From: CAYSNP01 sp050945855
GTDB taxonomy: Bacteria; Bacillota; Clostridia; Christensenellales; DTU072
DNA length: 60,701 nt
Reading direction: 5' to 3'
NCBI GenBank assembly: GCA_050945855.1
Contig: JBMNTS010000007.1
Span: forward strand, 1-60,701
Shown: positions 51,752 through 59,743 of the stretch, one piece after another
Position numbering within the stretch: the stretch's first letter is position 1
How the letters are laid out: the number at the start of each line of letters is the position of its first letter
Notes under the pieces: generated by a model
What the model was told of the DNA's origin: nothing
Databases searched by the model: none
The model's input: the letters and a program-made list of their open reading frames with translations, nothing else
Made by a program: the position numbers and the translations under genes

Positions 51752-51777
51752 TTTGTTATATATATAAAAATAACAAA
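51752..51777. promoter_or_regulatory. Inverted repeat in the 5' leader of the DUF1538 unit
   Basis: TTTGTTAT (51752-51759) and ATAACAAA (51770-51777) are perfect inverted 8-base arms with a 10-base AT-rich spacer, placed just downstream of the -10 box. It could be an operator or an RNA hairpin. Confidence 0.45.
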
Positions 51778-51784
51778 CATATAT

Positions 51785-51814
51785 AGTATACATTAATTTC
51801 CTTTTGCAAGTCAA
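51785..51814 (-). promoter_or_regulatory. Promoter of the DUF1538-PII-GH4 unit
   Basis: TTGACT and TATACT on the minus strand are separated by 18 bases. Confidence 0.65.
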
Positions 51815-51886
51815 ACAATTATACGCCGCCCTTGCGAGTCTGTGGTGACAAAACACGCCGTATTAACAATTGCTTCGCAATTTTGA

Positions 51887-51915
51887 TTGAACAATAATTC
51901 ATATTGTGGTATACT
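51887..51915 (+). promoter_or_regulatory. Promoter of the CDP-alcohol phosphatidyltransferase gene
   Basis: TTGAAC and TATACT are separated by 17 bases. The predicted transcript start (near 51922) lies after the upstream GTG at 51906, fixing the gene start at the ATG at 51945. Confidence 0.7.
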
Positions 51916-51944
51916 ATTCAAAATATCTTTCTAGGATTAAAATA

Positions 51945-52508
51945 ATGAAGAAGTATATTGCTAACATAATCTCTTTAACCAGACCCTTTATCGCCCTTTC
52001 CCTTTTCTTTTTTATCAACAACAAAGTAATGTTTTTGGTTATGTATTCCTTATGCTGGTTTACAGACCTGATAGACGGACCTATTGCCAGAAAAACGAAA
52101 TCCACCAGCGATTTCGGCTCCAAACTGGACGATTTAGGCGACTACACTACTATTTTGGTGGCGGTAGTTATCTTTGCTATCTGGATTAAAAACGAAATGG
52201 TGACCTTTTTACCTTTCCTCGCGGCTATAGCGGCAATAAGGATAAGCAATCTTTTTATTACCAACCGCAAATTCGGAAAGATATATATTATTCATACTTA
52301 TCTTAACAAGTTTACCGCCTGGACGGTATACGTCACGCCGGTAATATATTTACTTAACAATAATATGGTTATGTTGTACGTCGTTATGATAGTGGCGATA
52401 ATCGCATCTCTGGAAGAAATGATTATCCACCTTATCACTTCCACTTACGATTCCAACAATAAATCCCTTATTAAGATATTCTACAAAAGAGCGAATAAAA
52501 GCGCATAA
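51945..52508 (+). CDS. CDP-alcohol phosphatidyltransferase
   Basis: A 187-residue membrane enzyme with the full family signature: DG in DLIDGPIAR, then G and two Asp in DFGSKLDDLGD, at residues 44-70. It transfers a phosphatidyl or similar group from a CDP-alcohol, making for example phosphatidylglycerol phosphate, cardiolipin or an inositol lipid. About six membrane segments are visible. Substrate class cannot be told from the sequence. It is a single gene between a promoter and a terminator. Confidence 0.92.
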   Translation: MKKYIANIISLTRPFIALSLFFFINNKVMFLVMYSLCWFTDLIDGPIARKTKSTSDFGSKLDDLGDYTTILVAVVIFAIWIKNEMVTFLPFLAAIAAIRISNLFITNRKFGKIYIIHTYLNKFTAWTVYVTPVIYLLNNNMVMLYVVMIVAIIASLEEMIIHLITSTYDSNNKSLIKIFYKRANKSA

Positions 52509-52536
52509 AAAAAGCCCCTTTCAAGGGGCTCTTTTA
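52507..52536. terminator. Bidirectional terminator between the phosphatidyltransferase and fhs
   Basis: AAAAGCCCCTT and AAGGGGCT form the stem, with T-rich sequence on both exits. Confidence 0.85.
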
Positions 52537-54174
52537 TCAGAATAATCCATCAATATTTTTATTGTCGTCTATTGTCATTGAGTTTGCGGCAGGGCGCTCG
52601 GACAGCCCAGGCATAAGCAGAATCTTGCCGCATACGGCTACGATAAATCTTGCTCCCGCCCTTACGTTAAGATCCTTTACGTTGAATGTAAAACCTTGCG
52701 GTCTGCCCAGCAGCGCGGGGTCCGCGGAAAAGGAATATTGCGTTTTGGCAACACATACGGGATAGTTTCTGTAAGGAGAATTATTTATTACAGCCAGTTT
52801 CTCTTTTGCCGCAGGCTCAAAAATCACTTCGCCTGCCCCGTAAATTTCTTTTGCCAGCACGCTGATTTTGTCTTCTGCGCCGCACTCTTCGGGATAAGCG
52901 AACTTTACCGCGCTTGTTTGCGAATCCGCTATTTTGGTTACCTCTTTTGCCAATTCCAGGCATCCGATTCCGCCTTTTTCCCAGCACTCGGCGACAAAAG
53001 CCTTAACGCCGCGGCTTTGCGCGTACTGTATCACGGTCTCCAGTTCCTCCGCCGTATCTGAAGAGAATCTGTTAATCGCCACAACCGAGGGCAGCCCCAG
53101 TTTTTGTGTCAGGTTGGCAATATGCGCGCCGAGGTTGGCAAGTCCGTTTCCAAGCGCGGCAAGGTCCTGCCCTCCGCCGTTATGCTTTAACGCTCTTATG
53201 GTAGTTACGATTACCGCAGCGGAAGGGGTAAGTCCCGCCGTCCTGCACTTGATGTCTATAAATTTTTCCGCCCCCAAATCTGCGCCGAAGCCCGCCTCGC
53301 TGACCACATAGTCCGCATAGCTCATAGCGAGTTTGGTCGCCCTTATGCTGTTGCATCCGTGCGCGATATTGGCAAATGGACCGCCGTGAATTATGGCGGG
53401 GGTGCCTTCCAGCGTCTGCACCAGATTGGGCGCCAGAGCGTCTTTGAGCAGTATAGCCATAGCCTGATGTCCGCCCAGCATACTCGCAGTGACCCTGTTG
53501 CCCTGCGTATCATATCCTATCAGGATATCCGCAAGCCGCTCTTTCAAGTCCCGCATATCCCGGGCAAGGCAAAGTATAGCCATAACTTCGGAGGCGGCGG
53601 TGATGACAAAGCCGTCTTTTCTGGGCACGCCGTTTACCTCGCCGCCCAATCCGCACTCAATTTCTCTGAGCGCTCTGTCGTTAAGGTCAATACACCTCTT
53701 CCATTCTATTCTGTTAAGGTCTAAATTCAGTTTGTTTCCTTGCTTGATATGATTGTCAATCAAAGCGGAAAGCAAGTTGTTGGCGGAACTTACGGCGTGA
53801 AAATCACCCGTAAAGTGCAGATTGATATCCTCCATGGGAATAACCTGCGCTCTTCCTCCTCCCGCGGCGCCGCCCTTGGTGCCGAATACCGGTCCCAGCG
53901 AGGGCTCCCTTAAGGTAAGGCATACTTTTTTATTCAGTCTGGCAATGCCATCCGAAAGACCCACGGACAAAGTGGTTTTACCCTCTCCGTAAGGGGTGGG
54001 ATGCGTGGCGGTTACCAATATCAACTTAGCCGAAGGATTGTCGCCGGGCTCAATCATCAGCTTTGCCTTATATTTGCCGTACGGCTCCACAGCCTCCGGG
54101 GGCACTCCCAGCTTTTGCGCCACTTCGCCGATTGCCAGCGGCTTTGCCGCCCTTGCGATTTCGATATCTGTCAC
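52537..54174 (-). CDS. fhs: Formate--tetrahydrofolate ligase
   Basis: The 545-residue enzyme has the N-terminal P-loop in THPTPYGEGKTTLSVG, LREPSLGPVFGTKGGAAGGG, the substrate segment LHFTGDFHAVSSANN, and EAGFGADLGAEKF near residue 295. It ligates formate to tetrahydrofolate with ATP to give 10-formyl-THF for purine synthesis or one-carbon metabolism. The start is GTG at 54174 behind GGAGGGAG. No other folate or Wood-Ljungdahl gene is adjacent, so acetogenesis cannot be claimed. Confidence 0.97.
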   Translation of the reverse strand: MTDIEIARAAKPLAIGEVAQKLGVPPEAVEPYGKYKAKLMIEPGDNPSAKLILVTATHPTPYGEGKTTLSVGLSDGIARLNKKVCLTLREPSLGPVFGTKGGAAGGGRAQVIPMEDINLHFTGDFHAVSSANNLLSALIDNHIKQGNKLNLDLNRIEWKRCIDLNDRALREIECGLGGEVNGVPRKDGFVITAASEVMAILCLARDMRDLKERLADILIGYDTQGNRVTASMLGGHQAMAILLKDALAPNLVQTLEGTPAIIHGGPFANIAHGCNSIRATKLAMSYADYVVSEAGFGADLGAEKFIDIKCRTAGLTPSAAVIVTTIRALKHNGGGQDLAALGNGLANLGAHIANLTQKLGLPSVVAINRFSSDTAEELETVIQYAQSRGVKAFVAECWEKGGIGCLELAKEVTKIADSQTSAVKFAYPEECGAEDKISVLAKEIYGAGEVIFEPAAKEKLAVINNSPYRNYPVCVAKTQYSFSADPALLGRPQGFTFNVKDLNVRAGARFIVAVCGKILLMPGLSERPAANSMTIDDNKNIDGLF

Positions 54175-54207
54175 AGCTCCCTCCGATAGATTGACATCAT
54201 TTCAGTA

Positions 54208-54236
54208 ATTGTACTATTTTTTCTTGCTTTTTGCAA
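54208..54236 (-). promoter_or_regulatory. Promoter of fhs
   Basis: TTGCAA and TACAAT on the minus strand are separated by 17 bases. Confidence 0.6.
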
Positions 54237-54285
54237 TTAATATGCCGCTTTCGCCACAGGAATTACAGCCCGGCTCAAAACGTTA

Positions 54286-54314
54286 TTGAAAAATAACGCA
54301 AAATGTATTATACT
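54286..54314 (+). promoter_or_regulatory. Promoter of the DUF1858-DUF438 pair
   Basis: TTGAAA and TATACT are separated by 17 bases. Confidence 0.7.
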
Positions 54315-54342
54315 ATTCAAAAATGGGGTAAATGGTTTTTTT

Positions 54343-54531
54343 ATGGAAGAAAAGATAATAGATTTTAAAAAAACTGTGTACGAACTTGCAAAAGATGATG
54401 ACAACGTAAAGAATATCCTTGCCGAAACAGGCTTTAAGGATATATTGAAGCCGGGGATGCTTGCCACGGCGGGGCGGTTTATGACGATTCCCAAAGGAGC
54501 GGCTTTTAAAAAATCGATTTGGATACCATAA
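54343..54531 (+). CDS. DUF1858 domain protein (62 aa)
   Basis: The start is the ATG at 54343; upstream codons overlap the promoter. The short product is a stand-alone DUF1858 domain, with a predicted fold of four small helices (TVYELAKDDDNVKNIL, KPGMLATAGRFMTIP). It lacks the pair of Cys that DUF1858 proteins often carry. The ribosome site is weak. It lies 54 bases before the DUF438 gene; this pairing recurs in anaerobes and suggests a shared sensing function. Confidence 0.8.
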   Translation: MEEKIIDFKKTVYELAKDDDNVKNILAETGFKDILKPGMLATAGRFMTIPKGAAFKKSIWIP

Positions 54532-54585
54532 AAGGGGCGTTTTTAGCTCACGGATATAAAATAAAAGAATAAAGGAGGCGAGGCA

Positions 54586-55779
54586 ATGAGCGAACAGATT
54601 AACAACAGGGAGTACCGCAAAAAGGTTATTAAGGATATTTTGCGCGAGCTGCATAAAGGGGCAAACGCAGAGGACGTAAGAGAGAAATTTTTAAGCGCGT
54701 TCGACGGAGTGTCCGCAAGTGAAATTTCGGAGGCGGAACAGGCGCTTATCTCCGAAGGGCTACCTATCGAGGAGGTACAACGTCTTTGCGACGTTCACGC
54801 CTCCGTATTTAAAGGCTCCATAGAAGAAATTCACGCTCCCGCAGACCCCGGGCTGATACCGGGGCATCCCGTCAACGTATTGAAAAAGGAAAACCGCTAT
54901 CTGGAAAAGGTAATCGAAGAGCAAATACAGCCTTTTCTTACCGCTTTGCCGGATAAAAATGCCGCGCTTGCCTTAAAGCAAGGATTGAATGAGCTGGGCA
55001 AAGTGCACATCCACTATTTGAGGAAGGAAAATCTCTTCTTCCCCTATATGGAAAAGTACGGCATAACCGCGCCGCCTAAAGTAATGTGGGGCGTGGACGA
55101 CGAGATAAGAGCGCTGATAAAAGAAGCCGCGCGGCTTGCGGAGGAAAACGCCCCCGACCTTAAGGATAAGGCGGGAAAGGCGGCGGAGCAAGTGCGGGAA
55201 ATGATATTTAAGGAAGAAAACATCCTTCTGCCTATGCTGACGGAGATTCTCACCGAGGACGAATGGAGAAGCATCGCGGGCGAAAGCGGGGAGATAGGCT
55301 TTATTATAGAGAATGTCCCCGTCTGGAAAAGGGCGGAAAAAAGCGAGGCGCCGCCCGCGCCGCAAAGCATACCCGGCGTTATCAGCCTGCCTTCCGGCTC
55401 TTTTTCGGTGGATGAGCTGACGCATCTGTTAAACACCCTGCCCTTGGATATTACATTTGTGGATAAGGACGACAAGGTAAAGTATTTTTCTCAGGGCAAG
55501 GAGCGTATTTTCCCGCGCGCCACGGCAATAATAGGGCGCAACGTATCCAACTGTCACCCGCCTGCGAGCGTGCATATAGTGGAGAAAATAGTGGCTGATT
55601 TAAGGAGCGGCAAAAAGGAGCACGAGGACTTCTGGATTAAGACAAAGGACGCATATATTTTTATACGCTACTTTGCCGTGCGCAACGAAAAGGGGGAATA
55701 TCTGGGCGCGCTGGAAATCACTCAAAATATCAAACCTATTCAGGAAATCAGCGGAGAAAAGCGGCTTTTATCCGATTGA
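54586..55779 (+). CDS. DUF438-hemerythrin-PAS protein
   Basis: A 397-residue cytoplasmic protein with three parts. DUF438 covers about 10-80 (LRELHKGANAEDVREKFL). A hemerythrin-like four-helix domain covers about 90-230, with HIHYLRKENLFFPYMEKYG and FKEENILLPMLTE supplying His/Glu ligands for a di-iron site. A PAS domain covers about 275-385 (LPLDITFVDKDDKVKYFSQG). Such proteins are candidates for O2, NO or redox sensing in anaerobes. No output domain is present, so it must signal through a partner. AAAGGAGG precedes the ATG. Confidence 0.9.
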   Translation: MSEQINNREYRKKVIKDILRELHKGANAEDVREKFLSAFDGVSASEISEAEQALISEGLPIEEVQRLCDVHASVFKGSIEEIHAPADPGLIPGHPVNVLKKENRYLEKVIEEQIQPFLTALPDKNAALALKQGLNELGKVHIHYLRKENLFFPYMEKYGITAPPKVMWGVDDEIRALIKEAARLAEENAPDLKDKAGKAAEQVREMIFKEENILLPMLTEILTEDEWRSIAGESGEIGFIIENVPVWKRAEKSEAPPAPQSIPGVISLPSGSFSVDELTHLLNTLPLDITFVDKDDKVKYFSQGKERIFPRATAIIGRNVSNCHPPASVHIVEKIVADLRSGKKEHEDFWIKTKDAYIFIRYFAVRNEKGEYLGALEITQNIKPIQEISGEKRLLSD

Positions 55780-55809
55780 CCGCCGCAACGCTTTTATAGA
55801 AACCATTTC

Positions 55810-55838
55810 AGCCTTGCCCACTTTGGCAGGGCTGTTTT
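55810..55838 (+). terminator. Terminator after the DUF438 gene
   Basis: AGCCTTGCC and GGCAGGGCT pair (one G-T) around a 6-base loop and are followed by a T-rich run. Between it and 56001 the 341-base gap holds only AT-rich sequence with a probable -10 TATAAT at 55886. Confidence 0.8.
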
Positions 55839-56000
55839 ATTGTTTAATTTTATGGTTTTTTTGCCGCTTAACTTGACTTTTGCCGTATAATTTATTAAAA
55901 TGTAAACAGTGGGGAAAAGTGGAAGTTTTGATGTTTTAATAATAAAATATATTATCGGGTTTATATGGTATAAAAGCTATTTATATAAAAATATTTAAAA

Positions 56001-56076
56001 GAGGAGGTAAGAATAATGAATGCTCAAAGTAACGATGGTCATCGATGTAAGCGAAAAACCTCGGCCTTACCTCTTC
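56001..56076 (+). promoter_or_regulatory. mgtE leader RNA: helix that sequesters the leader-ORF ribosome site
   Basis: GAGGAGGTAAG (56001-56011) contains a perfect Shine-Dalgarno site. It pairs with CTTACCTCTTC (56066-56076) over 11 bases with one G-U; an A-U pair at 56000/56077 extends it to 12. The enclosed bases contain a CGAT/ATCG hairpin and a possible CGA/TCG one, so the whole may be a small multibranch aptamer. A competing pairing of AATGCT (56019-56024) with AGCATT (56095-56100 region) would run into the bases just before mgtE. I found no match to the M-box consensus as I know it. Confidence 0.55.
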
Positions 56077-56090
56077 TGCCCATCAAGTAA
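56016..56090 (+). CDS. Leader ORF of mgtE (24 aa)
   Basis: An ATG five bases after a perfect GAGGAGG site opens a 24-codon frame (begins MNAQSNDGHRCKRK, ends PLLPIK) closed by tandem TAA codons. It ends 30 bases before the mgtE start, which has no Shine-Dalgarno site of its own. Translation of the leader would have to melt the 56001/56076 helix, so it is well placed to couple leader decoding to mgtE expression, as mgtL does in enterobacteria by a different route. The frame could also be fortuitous within a structured RNA. Confidence 0.45.
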   Translation: MNAQSNDGHRCKRKTSALPLLPIK

Positions 56091-56120
56091 TAAGCAGCAT
56101 TTATTTTCCGGCACAATCAA

Positions 56121-57566
56121 ATGAATAATAATAAATATAACTACGAAAGTAGTTTTTCCGTGCAGTTAAGCGAGGAACTATCTTCCAATATTCCAAAATT
56201 GCTTAGCTTTGTTAAGCAAAATATCCAGGCAAAGGATTTTGTCGTGCTGAAAAAGGCGTTGGGTTTAATTCAGCCTGCCGACATATCCGAGCTTTTTGAT
56301 GAGCTTACGCCCGGCGATATGGCGATAGTGTTCAGACTGCTTCCCAAAAGCATAGCGGCTGAAACTTTTATAGAATTGAATCAAGGTCAGCAAACATATC
56401 TTCTGGAGATTTTAACCGATAAAGAGCTGAAAGAAATTACGGACGAACTGTTTTTGGACGACTTTGCGGACTTAATAGAAGAAATGCCCTCCAATGTGGT
56501 AAAGCGCGTCTTGCGGGCGGCGGATCCCGTGACCAGGCAAAAGGTCAACGTGCTTTTAGGCTATCCCAAGGACAGCGCGGGCTCCATAATGACAATAGAA
56601 TATATCAACCTGCATCACAATCTTACCGTTAAAGAGTGTTTGGATAAGATCAGGGAGCAGGCTATGGATAAGGAGACCATTTATACCTGTTATGTGACCG
56701 ACGCGGAAAACAAGCTGATAGGCGTCGTTACCCTAAAAGACTTGTTCACGCATCCCTTAACCGCTGTTATAGGCAGCATAATGGATACAAACGTTATTTC
56801 CGCTACCACCAATGCGGACAAGGAGCAAGTGGCCGGACTGCTTTCCCGTTACGGTTTTTTGGCAATACCTATTACGGATATGGAAAATCATATGGTGGGC
56901 ATCGTCACCATCGATGACGCTATAGACGTATTGGAAGAAGAGGTCACCGAAGACATTTCCAAGATGGCGGCTATTATCCCCCAGGAAAAATCATACTTTG
57001 AAACAAGCGTGCTTTCCACCAGCAAAAGCCGCGCGCCGTGGCTGTTCTTTCTTATGGTCGGCGCGACCATATCCAGCATAATTCTTACCGTCTACGAACA
57101 CAGCCTTTCCGCAATCAACGTGATACTGGTAGCTTCCATTCCCATGCTTATGAATACGGGCGGTAACGCCGGCTCCCAATCTTCTGTCACGATTATCCGC
57201 GGTCTGGTTTTGCAGGAAGTGGAGTATAAGGACTTGTTAAAAGTAATGTGGAAGGAAACGCGGATAGGGATGCTGCTGGGCGCTATGCTGGGCGTAGTAT
57301 GCTTTGCCAAGCTATTGCTTGTCGACGGCTTAATTATGAAGAGCATTAATGTTGCTTCCGGTTATGGCCTGCTTACCGCTCTTACGGTGTCGCTGGCTAT
57401 TTGGAGTACCGTAATAATAGCTAAACTGACAGGCGGCATTCTGCCCATAATAGCCAAGAAGTTTAAATTAGACCCGACGGTTATGGCAAGTCCGCTGATA
57501 ACCACGATAATAGATATTCTGGCGTTGCTGATTTTCTGCTTCATCGCCATACAAATCTTAGGCTGA
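56121..57566 (+). CDS. mgtE: Magnesium transporter MgtE
   Basis: The 481-residue protein has the cytoplasmic N domain (superhelical, about 30-150), two CBS domains (about 160-290, with YVTDAENKLIGVVTLKDLF) and five C-terminal membrane segments with the signature TGGNAGSQSSVTIIRGL near residue 350. It is a Mg2+ channel closed by Mg2+ bound at the CBS domains. The ATG at 56121 is the only possible start, since a TAA lies ten codons upstream. No ribosome site is visible in the 20 bases before it, which points to control by the leader. Confidence 0.95.
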   Translation: MNNNKYNYESSFSVQLSEELSSNIPKLLSFVKQNIQAKDFVVLKKALGLIQPADISELFDELTPGDMAIVFRLLPKSIAAETFIELNQGQQTYLLEILTDKELKEITDELFLDDFADLIEEMPSNVVKRVLRAADPVTRQKVNVLLGYPKDSAGSIMTIEYINLHHNLTVKECLDKIREQAMDKETIYTCYVTDAENKLIGVVTLKDLFTHPLTAVIGSIMDTNVISATTNADKEQVAGLLSRYGFLAIPITDMENHMVGIVTIDDAIDVLEEEVTEDISKMAAIIPQEKSYFETSVLSTSKSRAPWLFFLMVGATISSIILTVYEHSLSAINVILVASIPMLMNTGGNAGSQSSVTIIRGLVLQEVEYKDLLKVMWKETRIGMLLGAMLGVVCFAKLLLVDGLIMKSINVASGYGLLTALTVSLAIWSTVIIAKLTGGILPIIAKKFKLDPTVMASPLITTIIDILALLIFCFIAIQILG

Positions 57567-57702
57567 GACCGCAAAGACCAAGCATGTTCCGGGATAGGCT
57601 CCGGCGTATTAATTACTCTCTGCCTTGCGGGTGTCAAGGCATTGTAATATTATTGTCTTAATCCGACTTTTTCAGGTAAATAAGGCGCATTATATTAAGT
57701 TA

Positions 57703-57717
57703 ACCCTTGACAAGGGT
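57703..57717. promoter_or_regulatory. Perfect palindrome over the -35 box of the antiporter promoter
   Basis: ACCCTTG-A-CAAGGGT is a 7+1+7 perfect palindrome that covers the -35 hexamer at 57707-57712. It has the form and place of a repressor operator. Confidence 0.5.
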
Positions 57718-57735
57718 GCCTTTAAGTGATATATT
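57707..57735 (+). promoter_or_regulatory. Promoter of the antiporter gene
   Basis: TTGACA and TATATT are separated by 17 bases. Upstream, the 57567-57702 stretch holds a weak GCCTTG/CAAGGC hairpin (57633-57651) that may terminate mgtE. Confidence 0.75.
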
Positions 57736-57805
57736 GTATTAATCTCTTGAAGCTTAAAAGAAAGTGTGTTTTTAAGTTCATCAGAATAATTGCAAAGGAG
57801 TAAAG

Positions 57806-59017
57806 ATGGATAAGTTTTTTAGCCAATTAAATGATACAGCCGCAATTCTTACGTCTATCGCAATTATTCTGATAGTAGGTTTTTTGCTTACGCGAATTAC
57901 CAAACGCGCCAAACTGCCAAATGTTACGGGCTATATAGTGGCAGGCATATTGATAGGGCCTTACGTATTAAAGCTGATACCTGTCGGCATAGTGAAAAAC
58001 ATGAGCTTTATGAGCGACATTGTTTTGACGTTTTCCGCTTTCAGCATAGGGCGTTTTTTCAAAAAGGAAGTATTTAAGGAAACGGGGCTGGGGATAATAA
58101 CAATCACTCTGATAGAGTCTTTGTTGGCGGGTATCCTTATCACTATCTCCATGAAATTTATTTTCGGACTGGATTGGAACTTTTGCTTGCTGCTCGGCGC
58201 AATCGCGACTTGCACCGCGCCACTCAGCACAATGATCACCATACGGCAATATCACGCCAAAGGCAAATTCGTAAATACTTTGCTGCAGGTAATCGCGTTT
58301 GATAACGCGGTATGCCTTATTGTGTTCAGTATTGCGATTGCCGTTATAAATGCCCAATCGGGCAAAGGCGTTGCGGCTGCCGATATCCTGCTGCCGCTGG
58401 CGTATAACGTGGGAGCTTTGGGGCTGGGCTTTTTGGGAGGCATTCTGCTTTCTAAGCTTATCACACCCGCCAGAAGCGAGGACAACAGGCTGATACTGGC
58501 AATAGCTATCCTGCTGGCTATCGCCGCCGCCTGCGCCGCGGTCAACGTCTCCCCTCTGCTCGCTTGTATGGTTATGGGCACCATATATATTAATAAAACG
58601 GACGATAAGGACGTATTCAGGCAGGTAAGCAAATTTTCCGCGCCCATTGTTGCTATGTTTTTTGTAACGTCGGGCATGAATTTTGATTTAAGCGCTTTCT
58701 CCTCGCTGGGCGTTATCGCCATTGTGTTCTTCTTAATCCGCCTTGCGGGTAAATACTTAGGCGCGTATACGGGCGCAAGGCTTGCCAAATGCGGCAAGGA
58801 AGTAAGAGATTATCTGGGGCTTGCCTTAGTTCCTCAGGCGGGAGTAGCCATCGGTCTTGCTTTTTTGGGCCAAAGAATATTGCCGGCCGAAGCGGGCTCC
58901 ATGCTTTTGACGATAATTTTGTCCTCCTCAATACTGTATGAAATAGTAGGACCTGTTTGCGCCAAAATCGCTCTTATATACTCCGGCTCCATAGCCAAAG
59001 AAAGGCTTACTAAGTAA
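57806..59017 (+). CDS. Cation:proton antiporter (CPA2 family, KefB/GerN-like membrane part)
   Basis: A 403-residue membrane protein with about 12 segments. The family patterns are visible: RAKLPNVTGYIVAGILIGP at the second segment, a polar FDNAVCLIVF segment in the ion-site region, and LALVPQAGVAIGLA late in the chain. The CPA2 ion site is usually a pair of acidic residues; here one Asp is in FDNA. It lacks the C-terminal TrkA-N regulatory domain of KefB. It probably exchanges Na+ or K+ for H+. AAAGGAG precedes the ATG. Confidence 0.92.
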   Translation: MDKFFSQLNDTAAILTSIAIILIVGFLLTRITKRAKLPNVTGYIVAGILIGPYVLKLIPVGIVKNMSFMSDIVLTFSAFSIGRFFKKEVFKETGLGIITITLIESLLAGILITISMKFIFGLDWNFCLLLGAIATCTAPLSTMITIRQYHAKGKFVNTLLQVIAFDNAVCLIVFSIAIAVINAQSGKGVAAADILLPLAYNVGALGLGFLGGILLSKLITPARSEDNRLILAIAILLAIAAACAAVNVSPLLACMVMGTIYINKTDDKDVFRQVSKFSAPIVAMFFVTSGMNFDLSAFSSLGVIAIVFFLIRLAGKYLGAYTGARLAKCGKEVRDYLGLALVPQAGVAIGLAFLGQRILPAEAGSMLLTIILSSSILYEIVGPVCAKIALIYSGSIAKERLTK

Positions 59018-59041
59018 AGGAGATGGGAATTTATTGATTAT

Positions 59042-59070
59042 AAAAAAGGGCTGTATACCAGTCCTTTTTT
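59042..59070. terminator. Terminator after the antiporter gene
   Basis: AAAAAAGGGCTG and CAGTCCTTTTTT form the stem (one G-U) with a 5-base loop and a T-run. Confidence 0.88.
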
Positions 59071-59108
59071 CATTTTTTACGCAGTTTGTGTATATATTAG
59101 GCAAACGG

Positions 59109-59741
59109 TTATCTGCGCTTTTTGCCGTATTCCCTCGCCAGTCGCTCCTCTTGTTCTGCGGTCACATATCTAAATCCCGCGGGCTCCCGCCCTTTTTCAT
59201 ATACCACATAAAAAGCGGGAGCGTAAGGGTGGTCGGATATCAGAGCGTCTTTTGGGACGCGGCGGACTTTATAAAACATAAGCAGGTCTCCCGCGCCGCC
59301 CGATACCAATAAAGAAAAAAGCAATATGTAATTGATATGCCCTATTAAGGTGAAAACGATCAGAGGAATTATTCCCGTTAATAACACCGGCACGAGCAGG
59401 CAAATCGCGTATGCTTTTGGTTTGAGCGGGGTCTTTAAATGGCAATACAACAGCCCGTTGCGCAGGTTTGCCCCAAAGGATATCTCCTTCTTTTTAACCT
59501 TACCCACAATCAAAAAACTTGCGGCATGCAGCGCTTCGTGGACTGCCAGCAATAAAAGATAGCCCAAAATAAAAATCAATATGCCGGTAAGGGAAATATC
59601 AAAGGAAAGCCCCTTTACGCCTTTGCGCGCGACAGCGGCAAAAAGCGCAAGGATAAAACTTACAAAAGAAAGCGCTAAACTAAGCCGTATAATGCTTTTG
59701 GGTTTAACGCTTTCCAGTTGTCGCGCATATTCTTCAGTCAT
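59109..59741 (-). CDS. DUF3267 family membrane protein (putative zincin)
   Basis: A protein of 210 residues with four membrane segments and the HEXXH-type motif LLAVHEALHAASFL inside the second. DUF3267 proteins are membrane-embedded, zinc-protease-like, and of unproven function. Here the HEALH motif is intact, so activity is possible. I chose the ATG at 59741, two bases after the stop of the upstream gene (TGACAATG); an ATG seven codons earlier lies inside that gene. Neither has a clear ribosome site, so coupling to the leucine-rich-repeat gene is likely. Confidence 0.82.
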   Translation of the reverse strand: MTEEYARQLESVKPKSIIRLSLALSFVSFILALFAAVARKGVKGLSFDISLTGILIFILGYLLLLAVHEALHAASFLIVGKVKKKEISFGANLRNGLLYCHLKTPLKPKAYAICLLVPVLLTGIIPLIVFTLIGHINYILLFSLLVSGGAGDLLMFYKVRRVPKDALISDHPYAPAFYVVYEKGREPAGFRYVTAEQEERLAREYGKKRR

Positions 59742-59743
59742 TG

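Noticed and set aside
55860..56120. M-box magnesium riboswitch upstream of mgtE
   Set aside because: I looked for the M-box landmarks and did not find them; the leader is shorter and built around a ribosome-site helix.
57567..57805. c-di-AMP riboswitch upstream of the antiporter gene
   Set aside because: The region has a promoter and a palindrome but none of the conserved ydaO core segments.
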